Origin: Mucilaginibacter sabulilitoris
GTDB taxonomy: Bacteria; Bacteroidota; Bacteroidia; Sphingobacteriales; Sphingobacteriaceae
DNA length: 64,000 nucleotides
Assembly (NCBI RefSeq): GCF_034262375.1
Contig: NZ_CP139558.1
Coordinates: 2,790,001-2,854,000, forward strand
Reading direction: 5' to 3'
The notes under the pieces are model-generated. The model was not told where the DNA came from. It did no database searches and saw only the letters and a list, made by a program, of their open reading frames with translations. A program made the position numbers and the translations under genes. Positions 53,640-61,587 of the stretch are shown piece after piece; positions within the stretch are counted from its first letter, which is position 1; each line of letters begins with the position of its first letter.

Positions 53640-55121
53640 ATGGAAATCATTCACAACAAATATATAGGTACAAAACAAAAAGCTCTTGCCATTAACCTCG
53701 ATCCTAAAATTTACGGTTCATTTGCTGAAATAGGCGCGGGACAGGATGTGGCGGCCAATTTTTTTAAAGCAGGAGCTTCATCGGGCACTATTGCCAAAAC
53801 CATGTCGGCCTATGACATGACCTTTTCTGATGCTATTTATGGTGTACAACAGGTAAAGCGTTATGTAAGCGAGCAGCGGTTAATCTCAATGCTCGACCAC
53901 GAGTACGGATTAATAATAGAGCGCCTGGCGGAACAACGCGGCGACACTTCAACCTTTTTTGCATTTTCGGGAACGTTCTCGGCGCTTAATTATCACAAAA
54001 CAAACGAAGGTCACGGCTGGATGGGGGTACGCTTTCAGCTGGAACCTAATGGTGTATTCCATGATGTAGTGCTGCACGTAAAATTATTAGACAACGATAA
54101 CAATCTGCAGCAGCAGGCTGTAGGGATACTGGGTGTTAATCTGATGTATGCCTGCTTTTATTATCATGAGGTACCAACGGTATTTTTACTTTCACTGATG
54201 GACAACCTGTCAAAAGACAGCATCCAGATTGATATGATCCGTTTTGAAGGCCCTCAGTTTAGCAAGGTAGATAACAGGCTGATGAGTTTGTACCTGGTAA
54301 AGTATGGCTTTTCAGATGCCGCGGTTTTTAGCCCGCAGGGGCAAAATCTGCAGCCTTCAGAGGTGTTGTACAAAAAACATATCGTGGTGATACGCGGGCG
54401 TTTCCGTCCGCTCATTAATGTGCATTTAGATATGCTCAATACCGGCGTAAAACAATTTATGCAGGAGCCCGATGTTGATAAAGAAAACGTTACAGTAATT
54501 ACAGAGCTCACCCTGCAGGCCCTGAAAGAAAGAAACGGGGGTGAAAATGCCGAAATTGATGAAAAGGATTTTCTTGACCGGGTTGATATTCTGAGTTCGC
54601 TGGGGCAAACAGTACTGATATCCAATTTTCATGAATATTATAAGCTGGTAGCCTACCTGTCAAAAATCACCAAACTAAAATTAGGTGTAGTATTGGGTTA
54701 TCCTAACCTGGAATATATTTTTTCTGAAGAACATTATAAAGATCTGGCAGGTGGTATCCTGGAGTCTTTTGCCACCTTGTTTAGCCGTAATGTAAAATTA
54801 TTTATTTATCCAACGCAACGCGATGGGATAATTTGCAACAGCCTGCGGTTTTATCCGCCGCCACATCTTATAGATTTGTACCGTTACCTGATAGCTAATA
54901 ACAAAATAGAGGATATAAGACATTATAACGAAAACAACCTTAATGTTGATACCGATAATGTGCTGCAGCTTATTAAGCAGGGCGCCAATGGATGGGAGGA
55001 ATATGTACCACCAGAGGTTGCCACCATTATAAAGGAGAGACAACTGTTTGGGTATTACCATCGCGATAATACCGACAAAGAGACCATGAACATAACCGGC
55101 GAGGATCTGGAGATATTATAA
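53640..55121 (+). CDS. Conserved Bacteroidota protein of unknown function, 493 residues
   Basis: Starts MEIIHNKYIGTKQKALAINLDP at the ATG at 53640; an upstream frame start at 53493 is disfavoured by a promoter box at 53577 and by the non-protein-like extension. A conserved-looking core near the N-terminus reads FAEIGAGQDVAANFFKAG and SGTIAKTMSAYDM. No signal peptide, membrane helix or well-known fold was identified, so it is probably cytoplasmic. Database entries for such proteins may carry misleading names. The palindromic repeat at 55189 may end its transcript. Confidence 0.8.
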   Translation: MEIIHNKYIGTKQKALAINLDPKIYGSFAEIGAGQDVAANFFKAGASSGTIAKTMSAYDMTFSDAIYGVQQVKRYVSEQRLISMLDHEYGLIIERLAEQRGDTSTFFAFSGTFSALNYHKTNEGHGWMGVRFQLEPNGVFHDVVLHVKLLDNDNNLQQQAVGILGVNLMYACFYYHEVPTVFLLSLMDNLSKDSIQIDMIRFEGPQFSKVDNRLMSLYLVKYGFSDAAVFSPQGQNLQPSEVLYKKHIVVIRGRFRPLINVHLDMLNTGVKQFMQEPDVDKENVTVITELTLQALKERNGGENAEIDEKDFLDRVDILSSLGQTVLISNFHEYYKLVAYLSKITKLKLGVVLGYPNLEYIFSEEHYKDLAGGILESFATLFSRNVKLFIYPTQRDGIICNSLRFYPPPHLIDLYRYLIANNKIEDIRHYNENNLNVDTDNVLQLIKQGANGWEEYVPPEVATIIKERQLFGYYHRDNTDKETMNITGEDLEIL

Positions 55122-55188
55122 ATGAATCGATTCCCCACTCATTACTTCATTTTCGGCGGAAGAGGGATGGGGATGATGCTTATCCAAA

Positions 55189-55219
55189 CCCCCTCTCTGC
55201 GCAAAGCGGGGAGAGGGGT
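55189..55219. repeat. GC-rich imperfect palindrome
   Basis: CCCCCTCTCTGCGC pairs imperfectly with GCGGGGAGAGGGGT around a short AAA loop. Looks like a dispersed intergenic palindrome or a terminator of the preceding gene. A second GC-rich stretch (GCCAGCGTAGCGCAGGCGGGG) directly follows. Confidence 0.5.
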
Positions 55220-55341
55220 GCCAGCGTAGCGCAGGCGGGGTGAGTCCACTATGCGCCTTGCAAAAATCTGCACATCCGCAATCTGCATATCATTCCCATT
55301 CCATATATTTGCTTTCAATAAAGTTCTTTACTTTTTTTCAG

Positions 55342-55520
55342 CAATGAGGTTTCCTGCCAGGTTTTTAGCAGGAATTAAAAAGGAACCGTGTGCAAATCAC
55401 GGGCTGTCGCGCAACTGTAAGTAACACAAAAAGTTGTTGTCATTAATAAGGTCCATTATCCTAACCAAAACAGGATGAGAAGGACGACAACAATGTTACA
55501 AGCCAGGATACTTGCCCCAA
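55342..55520 (+). promoter_or_regulatory. Cobalamin (B12) riboswitch
   Basis: The leader of metE holds the conserved cobalamin aptamer blocks: GGAACCGTGTGCAAATCACG, GGGCTGTCGCGCAACTGTAA (55391-55420), and the B12 box AGCCAGGATACTTGCC (55501-55516). About 150 bases separate it from the metE start. Binding of adenosylcobalamin is expected to shut down metE, sparing the costly B12-independent enzyme. Confidence 0.92.
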
Positions 55521-55673
55521 TGTATAAAAGACAATGCTTTCGCGTTTTGAAGCAGTAGTCAAAGAAAAAGGATAACCTGCCGGCTTTTATCAGCCTGTAT
55601 GTTATTGCTTTTACCTTTTATTACCATTTCCCGAAAGCATACCGAAAACCGTAAGGAGCATTAATTCAATTTA

Positions 55674-58007
55674 ATGTTTAACCAAAAAAGTTTTATGCGT
55701 ATGCTCAAAAACAACCTCGGGTATCCTCGTGTAGGTGCCCTCCGTGAACTCAAAAAAGCCAGTGAACAGTACTGGGCAGGCCTAAGCAGCCGAGATGAAC
55801 TGTTTGCCGTGGCCCGTAAACTCCGCGTGGGAAACTGGAAAACCCAGGCCGATGCTGGTATCGACCTCATTCCCTGTAACGATTTCAGTTTTTATGACCA
55901 GGTGCTCGATACCTCGTTAATGCTGGGTGTTATCCCCGAGCGTTATACGCCTGTATTAACCCAAAACAAAGCCAATACCGAGATCGATCTGTATTTTGCC
56001 ATGGCACGGGGTTACCAGAAAGACGGGCTCGACATTACCGCGATGGAAATGACCAAGTGGTTTGATACCAACTATCATTACATTGTGCCCGAATTTGTAC
56101 AAAACCAGCAATTTAGGCTGTTTTCTGAAAAGATCTTTGATGAATTTACGCTGGCGAAGCAGCATACGGGTACGACACCTAAACCGGTATTGATAGGCCC
56201 CGTATCATACCTGCTGCTGGGTAAAGAGAAGCAAGCGGGCTTTAACCGGATAAACCTGATTAAAAAAGTGGTGCCGGTTTATATTGAAGTATTAAAACGG
56301 CTTAAAGAATATGGTGCCGTTTGGGTTCAAATGGATGAACCCTTCCTGGCGCTTGACCTTACTTCTGAAGAAAAAGAAGCTTTTGTCTACGCTTATAAGG
56401 AAATCAGCAAGAGCTGCCCCGATTTAAAACTGCTGTTAACCACTTATTTCGAGAGCTTGCAGGATAATATAGCGTTGGCTGTAAACCTGCCGGTAAGCGC
56501 GCTGCATATTGACCTGGTACGGGCACCGAAACAATTAGATGAGGTGTTGACCTTGCTGCCCGAAAAACTCAGCCTGTCGTTAGGCGTTGTTGATGGCCGC
56601 AATATCTGGAAAAATGATTACATCAGGTCATTATCTCACCTAAAAAAAGCTATAGCTTTGCTTGGTGCCGGCAGGGTGATGATAGCGCCCAGTTGCTCTT
56701 TGCTGCATACACCGTTTGATCTTGACCTGGAAACCTCCATCAATCCCGAAATAAAAAACTGGATGGCTTTTGCCAAACAAAAATTGAACGAGGTTAATGA
56801 GCTTGCGCAAATTATTGAGGGTAATAACCAATTGCTGCAAAATAATTTGCAGGCTATATCGAGCCGTAACCTGTCAAAACTTATCCATAAACAGGACATA
56901 AAGCAACGTACGGCTGCTATTACCGATGCTGATGCTCAGCGTATCAGTACGTTTGGCGCGCGTCAAAAAATACAGCAGCAACGCTTTAAACTGCCCCTGT
57001 ACCCTACAACTACCATAGGCTCGTTCCCTCAAACAAACGATATCCGCTCGCTCAGGGCACGGCTTAAAAAAGGTGAGCTTAGTGCAGATCAGTACGATGC
57101 TGAGATAGAAAAGGCCACCATTGATGCCATACGCTGGCAGGAGGAGATAGGCCTCGATGTGCTTGTACATGGCGAATTTGAGCGTAACGACATGGTTGAG
57201 TACTTTGGTGAGCGTTTGGATGGATTTTTATTTACCAAAAATGGCTGGGTACAAAGTTACGGCAGCCGCTGTGTTAAGCCGCCGATAATTTATGGTGATG
57301 TAAGCCGCCCCGCGGATATGACGGTTCGCTGGAGCAGTTTTGCACAGGCCAACACCGACAGGCTGATGAAAGGTATGCTCACCGGTCCGGTTACCATATT
57401 ACAATGGTCATTTGTACGGGATGACCAACCGAGATCCGAAACTACCTACCAGATTGCCCTGGCCATCCGTGATGAGGTTGTTGCATTGGAAAAAGCCGGT
57501 ATTAAAGTGATACAAATTGACGAGCCTGCCATACGCGAAGGTTTGCCGTTGCGTAAAAAAGATTGGCAGGCTTATTTACATTGGGCCGTGCGGGCCTTCA
57601 GGATTTCGGCCAGCGGCGTTAGGGACGAAACACAGATCCACACCCATATGTGCTACAGCGAGTTTAATGACATTATTGGCAACATTGCCGATATGGATGC
57701 CGATGTGATCACGATAGAAACCTCGCGCTCACAAATGGAGCTGCTGGCCGCGTTTTCGGATTTTAAATATCCAAATGAAATTGGTCCGGGAGTGTATGAT
57801 ATCCACTCGCCACGGGTACCTACGGTTGAGGAGATGGTGAGCCTGCTCGAGAAGGCGTCTGTTTTACTTCCGCCAGCCAATTTATGGGTTAACCCCGACT
57901 GTGGTTTAAAGACGCGCAAATGGCCCGAAACCCAAACCGCGTTGATAAATATGGTGCAGGCAGCAAAACAACTTCGTCAGTTAGTTGTAGAAACAACAGT
58001 TTCCTGA
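55674..58007 (+). CDS. metE: Cobalamin-independent methionine synthase
   Basis: A 777-residue enzyme that transfers the methyl group of 5-methyltetrahydropteroyltri-glutamate to homocysteine, giving methionine, in the cytoplasm. The N-terminal half begins NNLGYPRVGALRELKKA; the C-terminal barrel has the zinc ligands H658 and C660 in IHTHMCYSEF and C743 in NPDCGLKTRKW. The start at 55674 is used; ATGs at 55695 and 55701 (MRMLKNNLG) are equally possible. A B12 riboswitch lies upstream and a terminator downstream. Length and motifs are complete. Confidence 0.96.
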   Translation: MFNQKSFMRMLKNNLGYPRVGALRELKKASEQYWAGLSSRDELFAVARKLRVGNWKTQADAGIDLIPCNDFSFYDQVLDTSLMLGVIPERYTPVLTQNKANTEIDLYFAMARGYQKDGLDITAMEMTKWFDTNYHYIVPEFVQNQQFRLFSEKIFDEFTLAKQHTGTTPKPVLIGPVSYLLLGKEKQAGFNRINLIKKVVPVYIEVLKRLKEYGAVWVQMDEPFLALDLTSEEKEAFVYAYKEISKSCPDLKLLLTTYFESLQDNIALAVNLPVSALHIDLVRAPKQLDEVLTLLPEKLSLSLGVVDGRNIWKNDYIRSLSHLKKAIALLGAGRVMIAPSCSLLHTPFDLDLETSINPEIKNWMAFAKQKLNEVNELAQIIEGNNQLLQNNLQAISSRNLSKLIHKQDIKQRTAAITDADAQRISTFGARQKIQQQRFKLPLYPTTTIGSFPQTNDIRSLRARLKKGELSADQYDAEIEKATIDAIRWQEEIGLDVLVHGEFERNDMVEYFGERLDGFLFTKNGWVQSYGSRCVKPPIIYGDVSRPADMTVRWSSFAQANTDRLMKGMLTGPVTILQWSFVRDDQPRSETTYQIALAIRDEVVALEKAGIKVIQIDEPAIREGLPLRKKDWQAYLHWAVRAFRISASGVRDETQIHTHMCYSEFNDIIGNIADMDADVITIETSRSQMELLAAFSDFKYPNEIGPGVYDIHSPRVPTVEEMVSLLEKASVLLPPANLWVNPDCGLKTRKWPETQTALINMVQAAKQLRQLVVETTVS

Positions 58008-58012
58008 CGGGT

Positions 58013-58047
58013 AAAACAGGCAATTTCCGTATAATTGCCTGTTTTTT
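58013..58047 (+). terminator. Intrinsic terminator after metE
   Basis: Stem ACAGGCAATT with AATTGCCTGT, loop of 7, then a six-T run; an A-tract precedes it. Separates metE from fabH by only a few bases of spacing. Confidence 0.88.
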
Positions 58048-58063
58048 GAAGAATTTAGTATTT

Positions 58064-59068
58064 ATGAAGTTAAAGAGTAGCGCAGTTATAACGGGTGTTG
58101 GTGGTTATGTTCCGGATAATATCCTAAGTAACAGCGATTTAGGAAAAATGGTTGAAACTAACAGTGAATGGATAGTTTCAAGGACTGGAATTAAGGAAAG
58201 AAGAATTTTAACCGACAAATCGCTTGCTACCTCTGACATGGCTAACTGGGCCATAAAAAATTTGCTTGAAAATACTAAAGTTTCTCCAGACGAAATTGAT
58301 TGCGTAATTATAGCTACCTCAACACCCGATCATTTGCTGTTATCAACCGCAAGTATTGTTTGTGATAAAGGTGGTTTAACCAACGCTTGGGCAACTGATG
58401 TTAACGCTGCCTGTAGTGGTTTTCTGTACGCGTTTACTATGGGTGCCAGTTTAATTGAAAGTGGCCGTTATAAAAAGGTTATTGTTGTTGGTGCTGACCA
58501 AAACAGCGCCATTATTAATTATAAAGACAGGAATACCTGTATCCTTTTTGGTGATGGGGCAGGAGCGGTATTAATTGAACCCACAACTGACGGTACCGGT
58601 TTAATTGACAGCGTTTTCAGGACCGAGGGTAAAGGCCGCGAGCATTTACTGGTGCCTGCAGGTGGTTCTAAAGTGCCTGCTACCGCAGAAAGTGTTGCCG
58701 CCAACAAGCACTATATTCACCAGGATGGCAGGGTAGTTTTTAAAGCCGCCATTAACGGTATGACAGATACCTGTAAAGCAATATTGGAGCGTAATGATCT
58801 TGCCATTAACGATATCAACTGGCTTATACCGCACCAGGCCAATTACCGGATCATACATGCGGTAGGCGATCATTTGGGTTTACCGGCCGAGAGGGTAAAG
58901 ATCAATATCGATAGGTACGGAAATACAACTGCTGCAACCATACCACTTTGTCTTTGGGACTTTAAAGACGACTTTAAATACAACGATAATATGATACTAA
59001 CCGCCTTTGGAGCCGGTTTTTCATGGGGCGCGACCCTGCTTAAATGGGGTAAGCTAAGAACTGCATAA
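58064..59068 (+). CDS. fabH: 3-oxoacyl-ACP synthase III (beta-ketoacyl-ACP synthase III)
   Basis: A 334-residue enzyme that starts fatty acid synthesis by condensing acetyl-CoA or a branched acyl-CoA with malonyl-ACP. The catalytic triad is visible: C117 in NAACSGF, H257 in IPHQAN and N287 in RYGNTTA. The frame is open to 57920 inside metE, but the ATG at 58064 (MKLKSSAVITGVGGYVPDN) is the family start and lies after the metE terminator. Bacteroidota often carry more than one FabH-like gene, so this may be a secondary copy. Confidence 0.93.
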   Translation: MKLKSSAVITGVGGYVPDNILSNSDLGKMVETNSEWIVSRTGIKERRILTDKSLATSDMANWAIKNLLENTKVSPDEIDCVIIATSTPDHLLLSTASIVCDKGGLTNAWATDVNAACSGFLYAFTMGASLIESGRYKKVIVVGADQNSAIINYKDRNTCILFGDGAGAVLIEPTTDGTGLIDSVFRTEGKGREHLLVPAGGSKVPATAESVAANKHYIHQDGRVVFKAAINGMTDTCKAILERNDLAINDINWLIPHQANYRIIHAVGDHLGLPAERVKINIDRYGNTTAATIPLCLWDFKDDFKYNDNMILTAFGAGFSWGATLLKWGKLRTA

Positions 59069-59099
59069 GCAGTAATAAATACAGCCTTAATTTTTAACT

Positions 59100-59186
59100 G
59101 GCCTGTCACCCTGAGCTTGTCGAAGGGCGCGTGCAGAGGCCTTTGCACACCATGGTTCGACGGGCTCACCATGACAGGCCTTTTTT
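59100..59186. repeat. REP-like palindrome with terminator after fabH
   Basis: Outer arms GGCCTGTCA and TGACAGGCC enclose the long imperfect inverted repeat GTCACCCTGAGCTTGTCGAAG with TTCGACGGGCTCACCATGAC; a six-T run follows. The same arm sequence recurs at 61347-61418, so this is a dispersed repeat family. It probably also terminates fabH. Confidence 0.8.
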
Positions 59187-59200
59187 ACAATATTAGTTTC

Positions 59201-59584
59201 ATGACCACAGAAGAAAGAATACAAGCATCCGAAACGCGGATATTTAAAACCGTGTTCCCTAATAATACCAATCATTACGATACGTTGTTTGGCGGTTCGG
59301 CCATGGCCATGATGGACGAGGTGGCCTTTATCACTGCTACCCGTTTTACCCGCAAAAGAATGGTAACAGTATCGTCAGACAGGATCGACTTTAACCGCCC
59401 TATTCCTGCCGGAACCATTATCGAACTTATAGGTTCGGTATCGCACATTGGTAATACCAGTTTAAAAGTACTGGTTGAAATATACATTGAAGAAATGTAC
59501 TCCTTTGTGCGCGAAAAAGCTATCACAGGTACATTTACCTTTGTAGCAATTGACGAGCACAAACATCCGGTAAGCGTTTTATAA
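59201..59584 (+). CDS. Acyl-CoA thioesterase, hotdog fold
   Basis: A 127-residue enzyme of the YciA/BACH type that hydrolyses acyl-CoA. Started at the ATG at 59201 (MTTEERIQASETRIFK), after the REP-like element; the longer frame from 59117 reads through the repeat. Features: FPNNTNHYDTLFGGSAMAMMDEVAFI (catalytic helix with Asn and Asp), SSDRIDFNRPIPAG and SFVREKAITGTFTFVAID. Cytoplasmic. Neighbour fabH suggests acyl-chain metabolism. Confidence 0.92.
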   Translation: MTTEERIQASETRIFKTVFPNNTNHYDTLFGGSAMAMMDEVAFITATRFTRKRMVTVSSDRIDFNRPIPAGTIIELIGSVSHIGNTSLKVLVEIYIEEMYSFVREKAITGTFTFVAIDEHKHPVSVL

Positions 59585-59619
59585 ACTGAAAGCCGAAGGC
59601 TTAAAGCGAAAAGCTTTAT

Positions 59620-59659
59620 AAAACAAGAAAAGCGAGGTTAACCTCGCTTTTCTTGTTTT
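59620..59659. terminator. Bidirectional terminator, 20-bp perfect palindrome
   Basis: Arms AAAACAAGAAAAGCGAGGTT and AACCTCGCTTTTCTTGTTTT are perfectly complementary with no loop; between convergent thioesterase and porin-type genes. Confidence 0.85.
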
Positions 59660-59664
59660 ATCCT

Positions 59665-60303
59665 TTACTTCAATATAAAAGTAAGCCCAACATTGATGCT
59701 TCCCCGTGAATTACGCACAGCAGAGTATTCATTCATTTTAAATATATCGGTTATACCTCCCTGGTTATCGTACTCAAGCAATAGTTTTAGATTATCGGCC
59801 AACTTTATTTTGGTGCCAATTCCAAGTGCTAATCCAAGATCTAAATTGTGAAAGTAATCCTTCACCTTAACATTTACATCAGGTGCCTCGGCACCTGCCA
59901 AATAACCGGCATAAGGCCCAAAATTTAAATACCAATTACGTTTTCTACCAAAATGCCAGTTTGCCATAACAGGCAGGGTAATATAGTTTAAATTAAAGCT
60001 GGTAGGATAAGCGTCACTGTTTCTTTCGCTGAAAAAACCATCGCCCCAGCCCTTTTGGTCGAAAAGCAATTTGGTTTTCAAGCTCCAGCGGTTTGAAAAG
60101 TAAAAATCAGCCGCCGCGCCAACATTCCATCCGGTTCGGTATGATTGAAATCCAGGTACGCTTGATGAGTTGACGTAATTACTCACGGTTGCAACATTCC
60201 ATCCGGTATTGAAACTAAGTTCAACATCGCCCTTTTTTTGCTGTGCGAATGTCATGGTAGAGGTACAAAGAACAATAATAATTGTGGTAAGAGTTTTATT
60301 CAT
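59665..60303 (-). CDS. Outer-membrane beta-barrel protein (PorT/OmpA-barrel type)
   Basis: A 212-residue protein with a signal peptide (MNKTLTTIIIVLCTSTMTFAQ), starting at the ATG at 60303 rather than 60327. The rest has alternating beta-strands typical of 8-stranded barrels: ELSFNTGWNVATVSNYV, AADFYFSNRWSLKTKLLFDQKGWG, YITLPVMANWHFGRKRNWYLNFGPYAGYLAG and a final GSINVGLTFILK. Function unknown, but common in Bacteroidota envelopes. Confidence 0.87.
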   Translation of the reverse strand: MNKTLTTIIIVLCTSTMTFAQQKKGDVELSFNTGWNVATVSNYVNSSSVPGFQSYRTGWNVGAAADFYFSNRWSLKTKLLFDQKGWGDGFFSERNSDAYPTSFNLNYITLPVMANWHFGRKRNWYLNFGPYAGYLAGAEAPDVNVKVKDYFHNLDLGLALGIGTKIKLADNLKLLLEYDNQGGITDIFKMNEYSAVRNSRGSINVGLTFILK

Positions 60304-60382
60304 ATACGTGTGCGGTTTAGGTGGCAAAATAGTTATTGCAGGGCGAAGTTATAAAATATTGATTGGCTCTCGGCTTTAAACT

Positions 60383-61243
60383 TTAATGCAAGCCCTTGCG
60401 TTTAAGCAGCCCCCCCGTAGTATCATCAATACTTTGTTGTACGATAAACGCCTTTGGGTCGATACCCAGTATAGTTTGTTTAAGGGAGGGGATTTCCAGG
60501 CGGGTGGCCACGGTGAAAACAATATCGCGCGGGTCGTTGATGTGCCCGTCTTTACCGTAGCCGCTTTTGCCTTGGTAAATGGTAACGCCGCGGCCCAGGG
60601 TTTCGGTAATGGCCTTACGTATGGCCTCGCTGTGGGTTGAGATGACCGTAATGCCCGAATACTGTTCAATACCGTTCAAAATAAAATCGATCATTTTAGC
60701 GGCTGCCATATAGGTAAGTATAGAATACATGGCAGGCTCCACACCTAAAAAGAAAGCCGCCAGGCTAAAGATCAACACATTAAGAAGTAAAATAAAATCA
60801 CTTACTTTTAATATCTGGGTTTTTTTGCTTACCAGTACCGCGGCAATTTCGGTACCATCAATTACGGCTCCGCCACGCATGGCCAAACCGCTGCCTGTGC
60901 CTATGAATACACCACCAAATATAGCCGTAAGCAGCTTGTCGTGCGTAACATCCGGAAATTTAATAATTACCAGTGTTACCGATAAAAGACCAATTGCTAT
61001 TGTGCTTTTAATGGCAAACTGCAGGCCCAGTTTTTTATAACCCAGCCACAAAAATGGAACGTTGATCAGGAATATAAGTATTGAGATAGATGCATTGGTA
61101 ATATCAGATATCAGCATGGATATTCCGGTTGCTCCGCCATCAATAAAATGGCTCGATAACAAAAAGCCTTTCAATCCAAATGCTGCAGATAATATGCCAA
61201 GCCCAATAGTAATCGCGTCTTTAATCCCTTTAATAACGTTCAT
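60383..61243 (-). CDS. YitT-family membrane protein (DUF2179)
   Basis: A 286-residue membrane protein with five to six N-terminal helices and a C-terminal DUF2179 domain (GRGVTIYQGKSGYGKDGH, IDPKAFIVQQSIDDTTGG). The ATG at 61243 is chosen since the track of codons upstream would need a TTG at 61249 and a TATATTTG box lies just before the ATG. Function unknown in Gram-negatives. Confidence 0.9.
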   Translation of the reverse strand: MNVIKGIKDAITIGLGILSAAFGLKGFLLSSHFIDGGATGISMLISDITNASISILIFLINVPFLWLGYKKLGLQFAIKSTIAIGLLSVTLVIIKFPDVTHDKLLTAIFGGVFIGTGSGLAMRGGAVIDGTEIAAVLVSKKTQILKVSDFILLLNVLIFSLAAFFLGVEPAMYSILTYMAAAKMIDFILNGIEQYSGITVISTHSEAIRKAITETLGRGVTIYQGKSGYGKDGHINDPRDIVFTVATRLEIPSLKQTILGIDPKAFIVQQSIDDTTGGLLKRKGLH

Positions 61244-61246
61244 CCC

Positions 61247-61254
61247 CAAATATA
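61247..61254 (-). promoter_or_regulatory. -7 promoter box (TATATTTG) 3 bases before ATG
   Basis: Minus-strand TAnnTTTG match separated by GGG from the ATG at 61243; another case of the near-leaderless arrangement. Confidence 0.42.
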
Positions 61255-61346
61255 ACAGATTAGGGCTAAAACGGGGAATAGTAAGTGGTTTTGTCGGGTT
61301 TTAAGTTTGGTTAGACGTTAAAAAGGGCTGTCAGTTTGAAAAGGCC

Positions 61347-61418
61347 GTCAGTCTGAGCTCCGTCGAAGACTCGAGCGCAGAGGCCATGCTCACCATGCTT
61401 CGACGAGCTCCGCCTGAC
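61347..61418. repeat. REP-like palindrome, same family as 59100
   Basis: Arms GTCAGTCTGAGCTCCGTCGAAG and the near-complement CTTCGACGAGCTCCGCCTGAC. The left arm is close to GTCACCCTGAGCTTGTCGAAG at 59105, so the two are copies of one dispersed element. Confidence 0.75.
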
Positions 61419-61445
61419 ATCTGCGCTCCTTCTCCTAGAAAAACA

Positions 61446-61531
61446 TGTCATTCCGAACGAGGCGCGAGGAGAGATCTTGTACGTCGAGTAATTCAGTCGT
61501 ACAAGATTTCTCGCTATCGCTCGAATGACAG
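61446..61531. repeat. Second type of intergenic palindrome
   Basis: Left arm TGTCATTCCGAACGAGGCGC through GAGATCTTGTACG, right arm CGTACAAGATTTCTCGCTATCG through CGAATGACAGG. A long imperfect hairpin unrelated to the 61347 element. Lies between the divergently transcribed YitT promoter and the aspartate kinase 3' end. Confidence 0.7.
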
Positions 61532-61587
61532 GGAAAAGGCAAAGGCAGTAGTACCCTCCCGGTAGGAGGGAAAAAAATCCATCGTTC

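Noticed and set aside
57920-58063. N-terminal extension of FabH into metE
   Set aside because: The extension is out of frame with metE, crosses a terminator, and does not resemble FabH, which begins at 58064.
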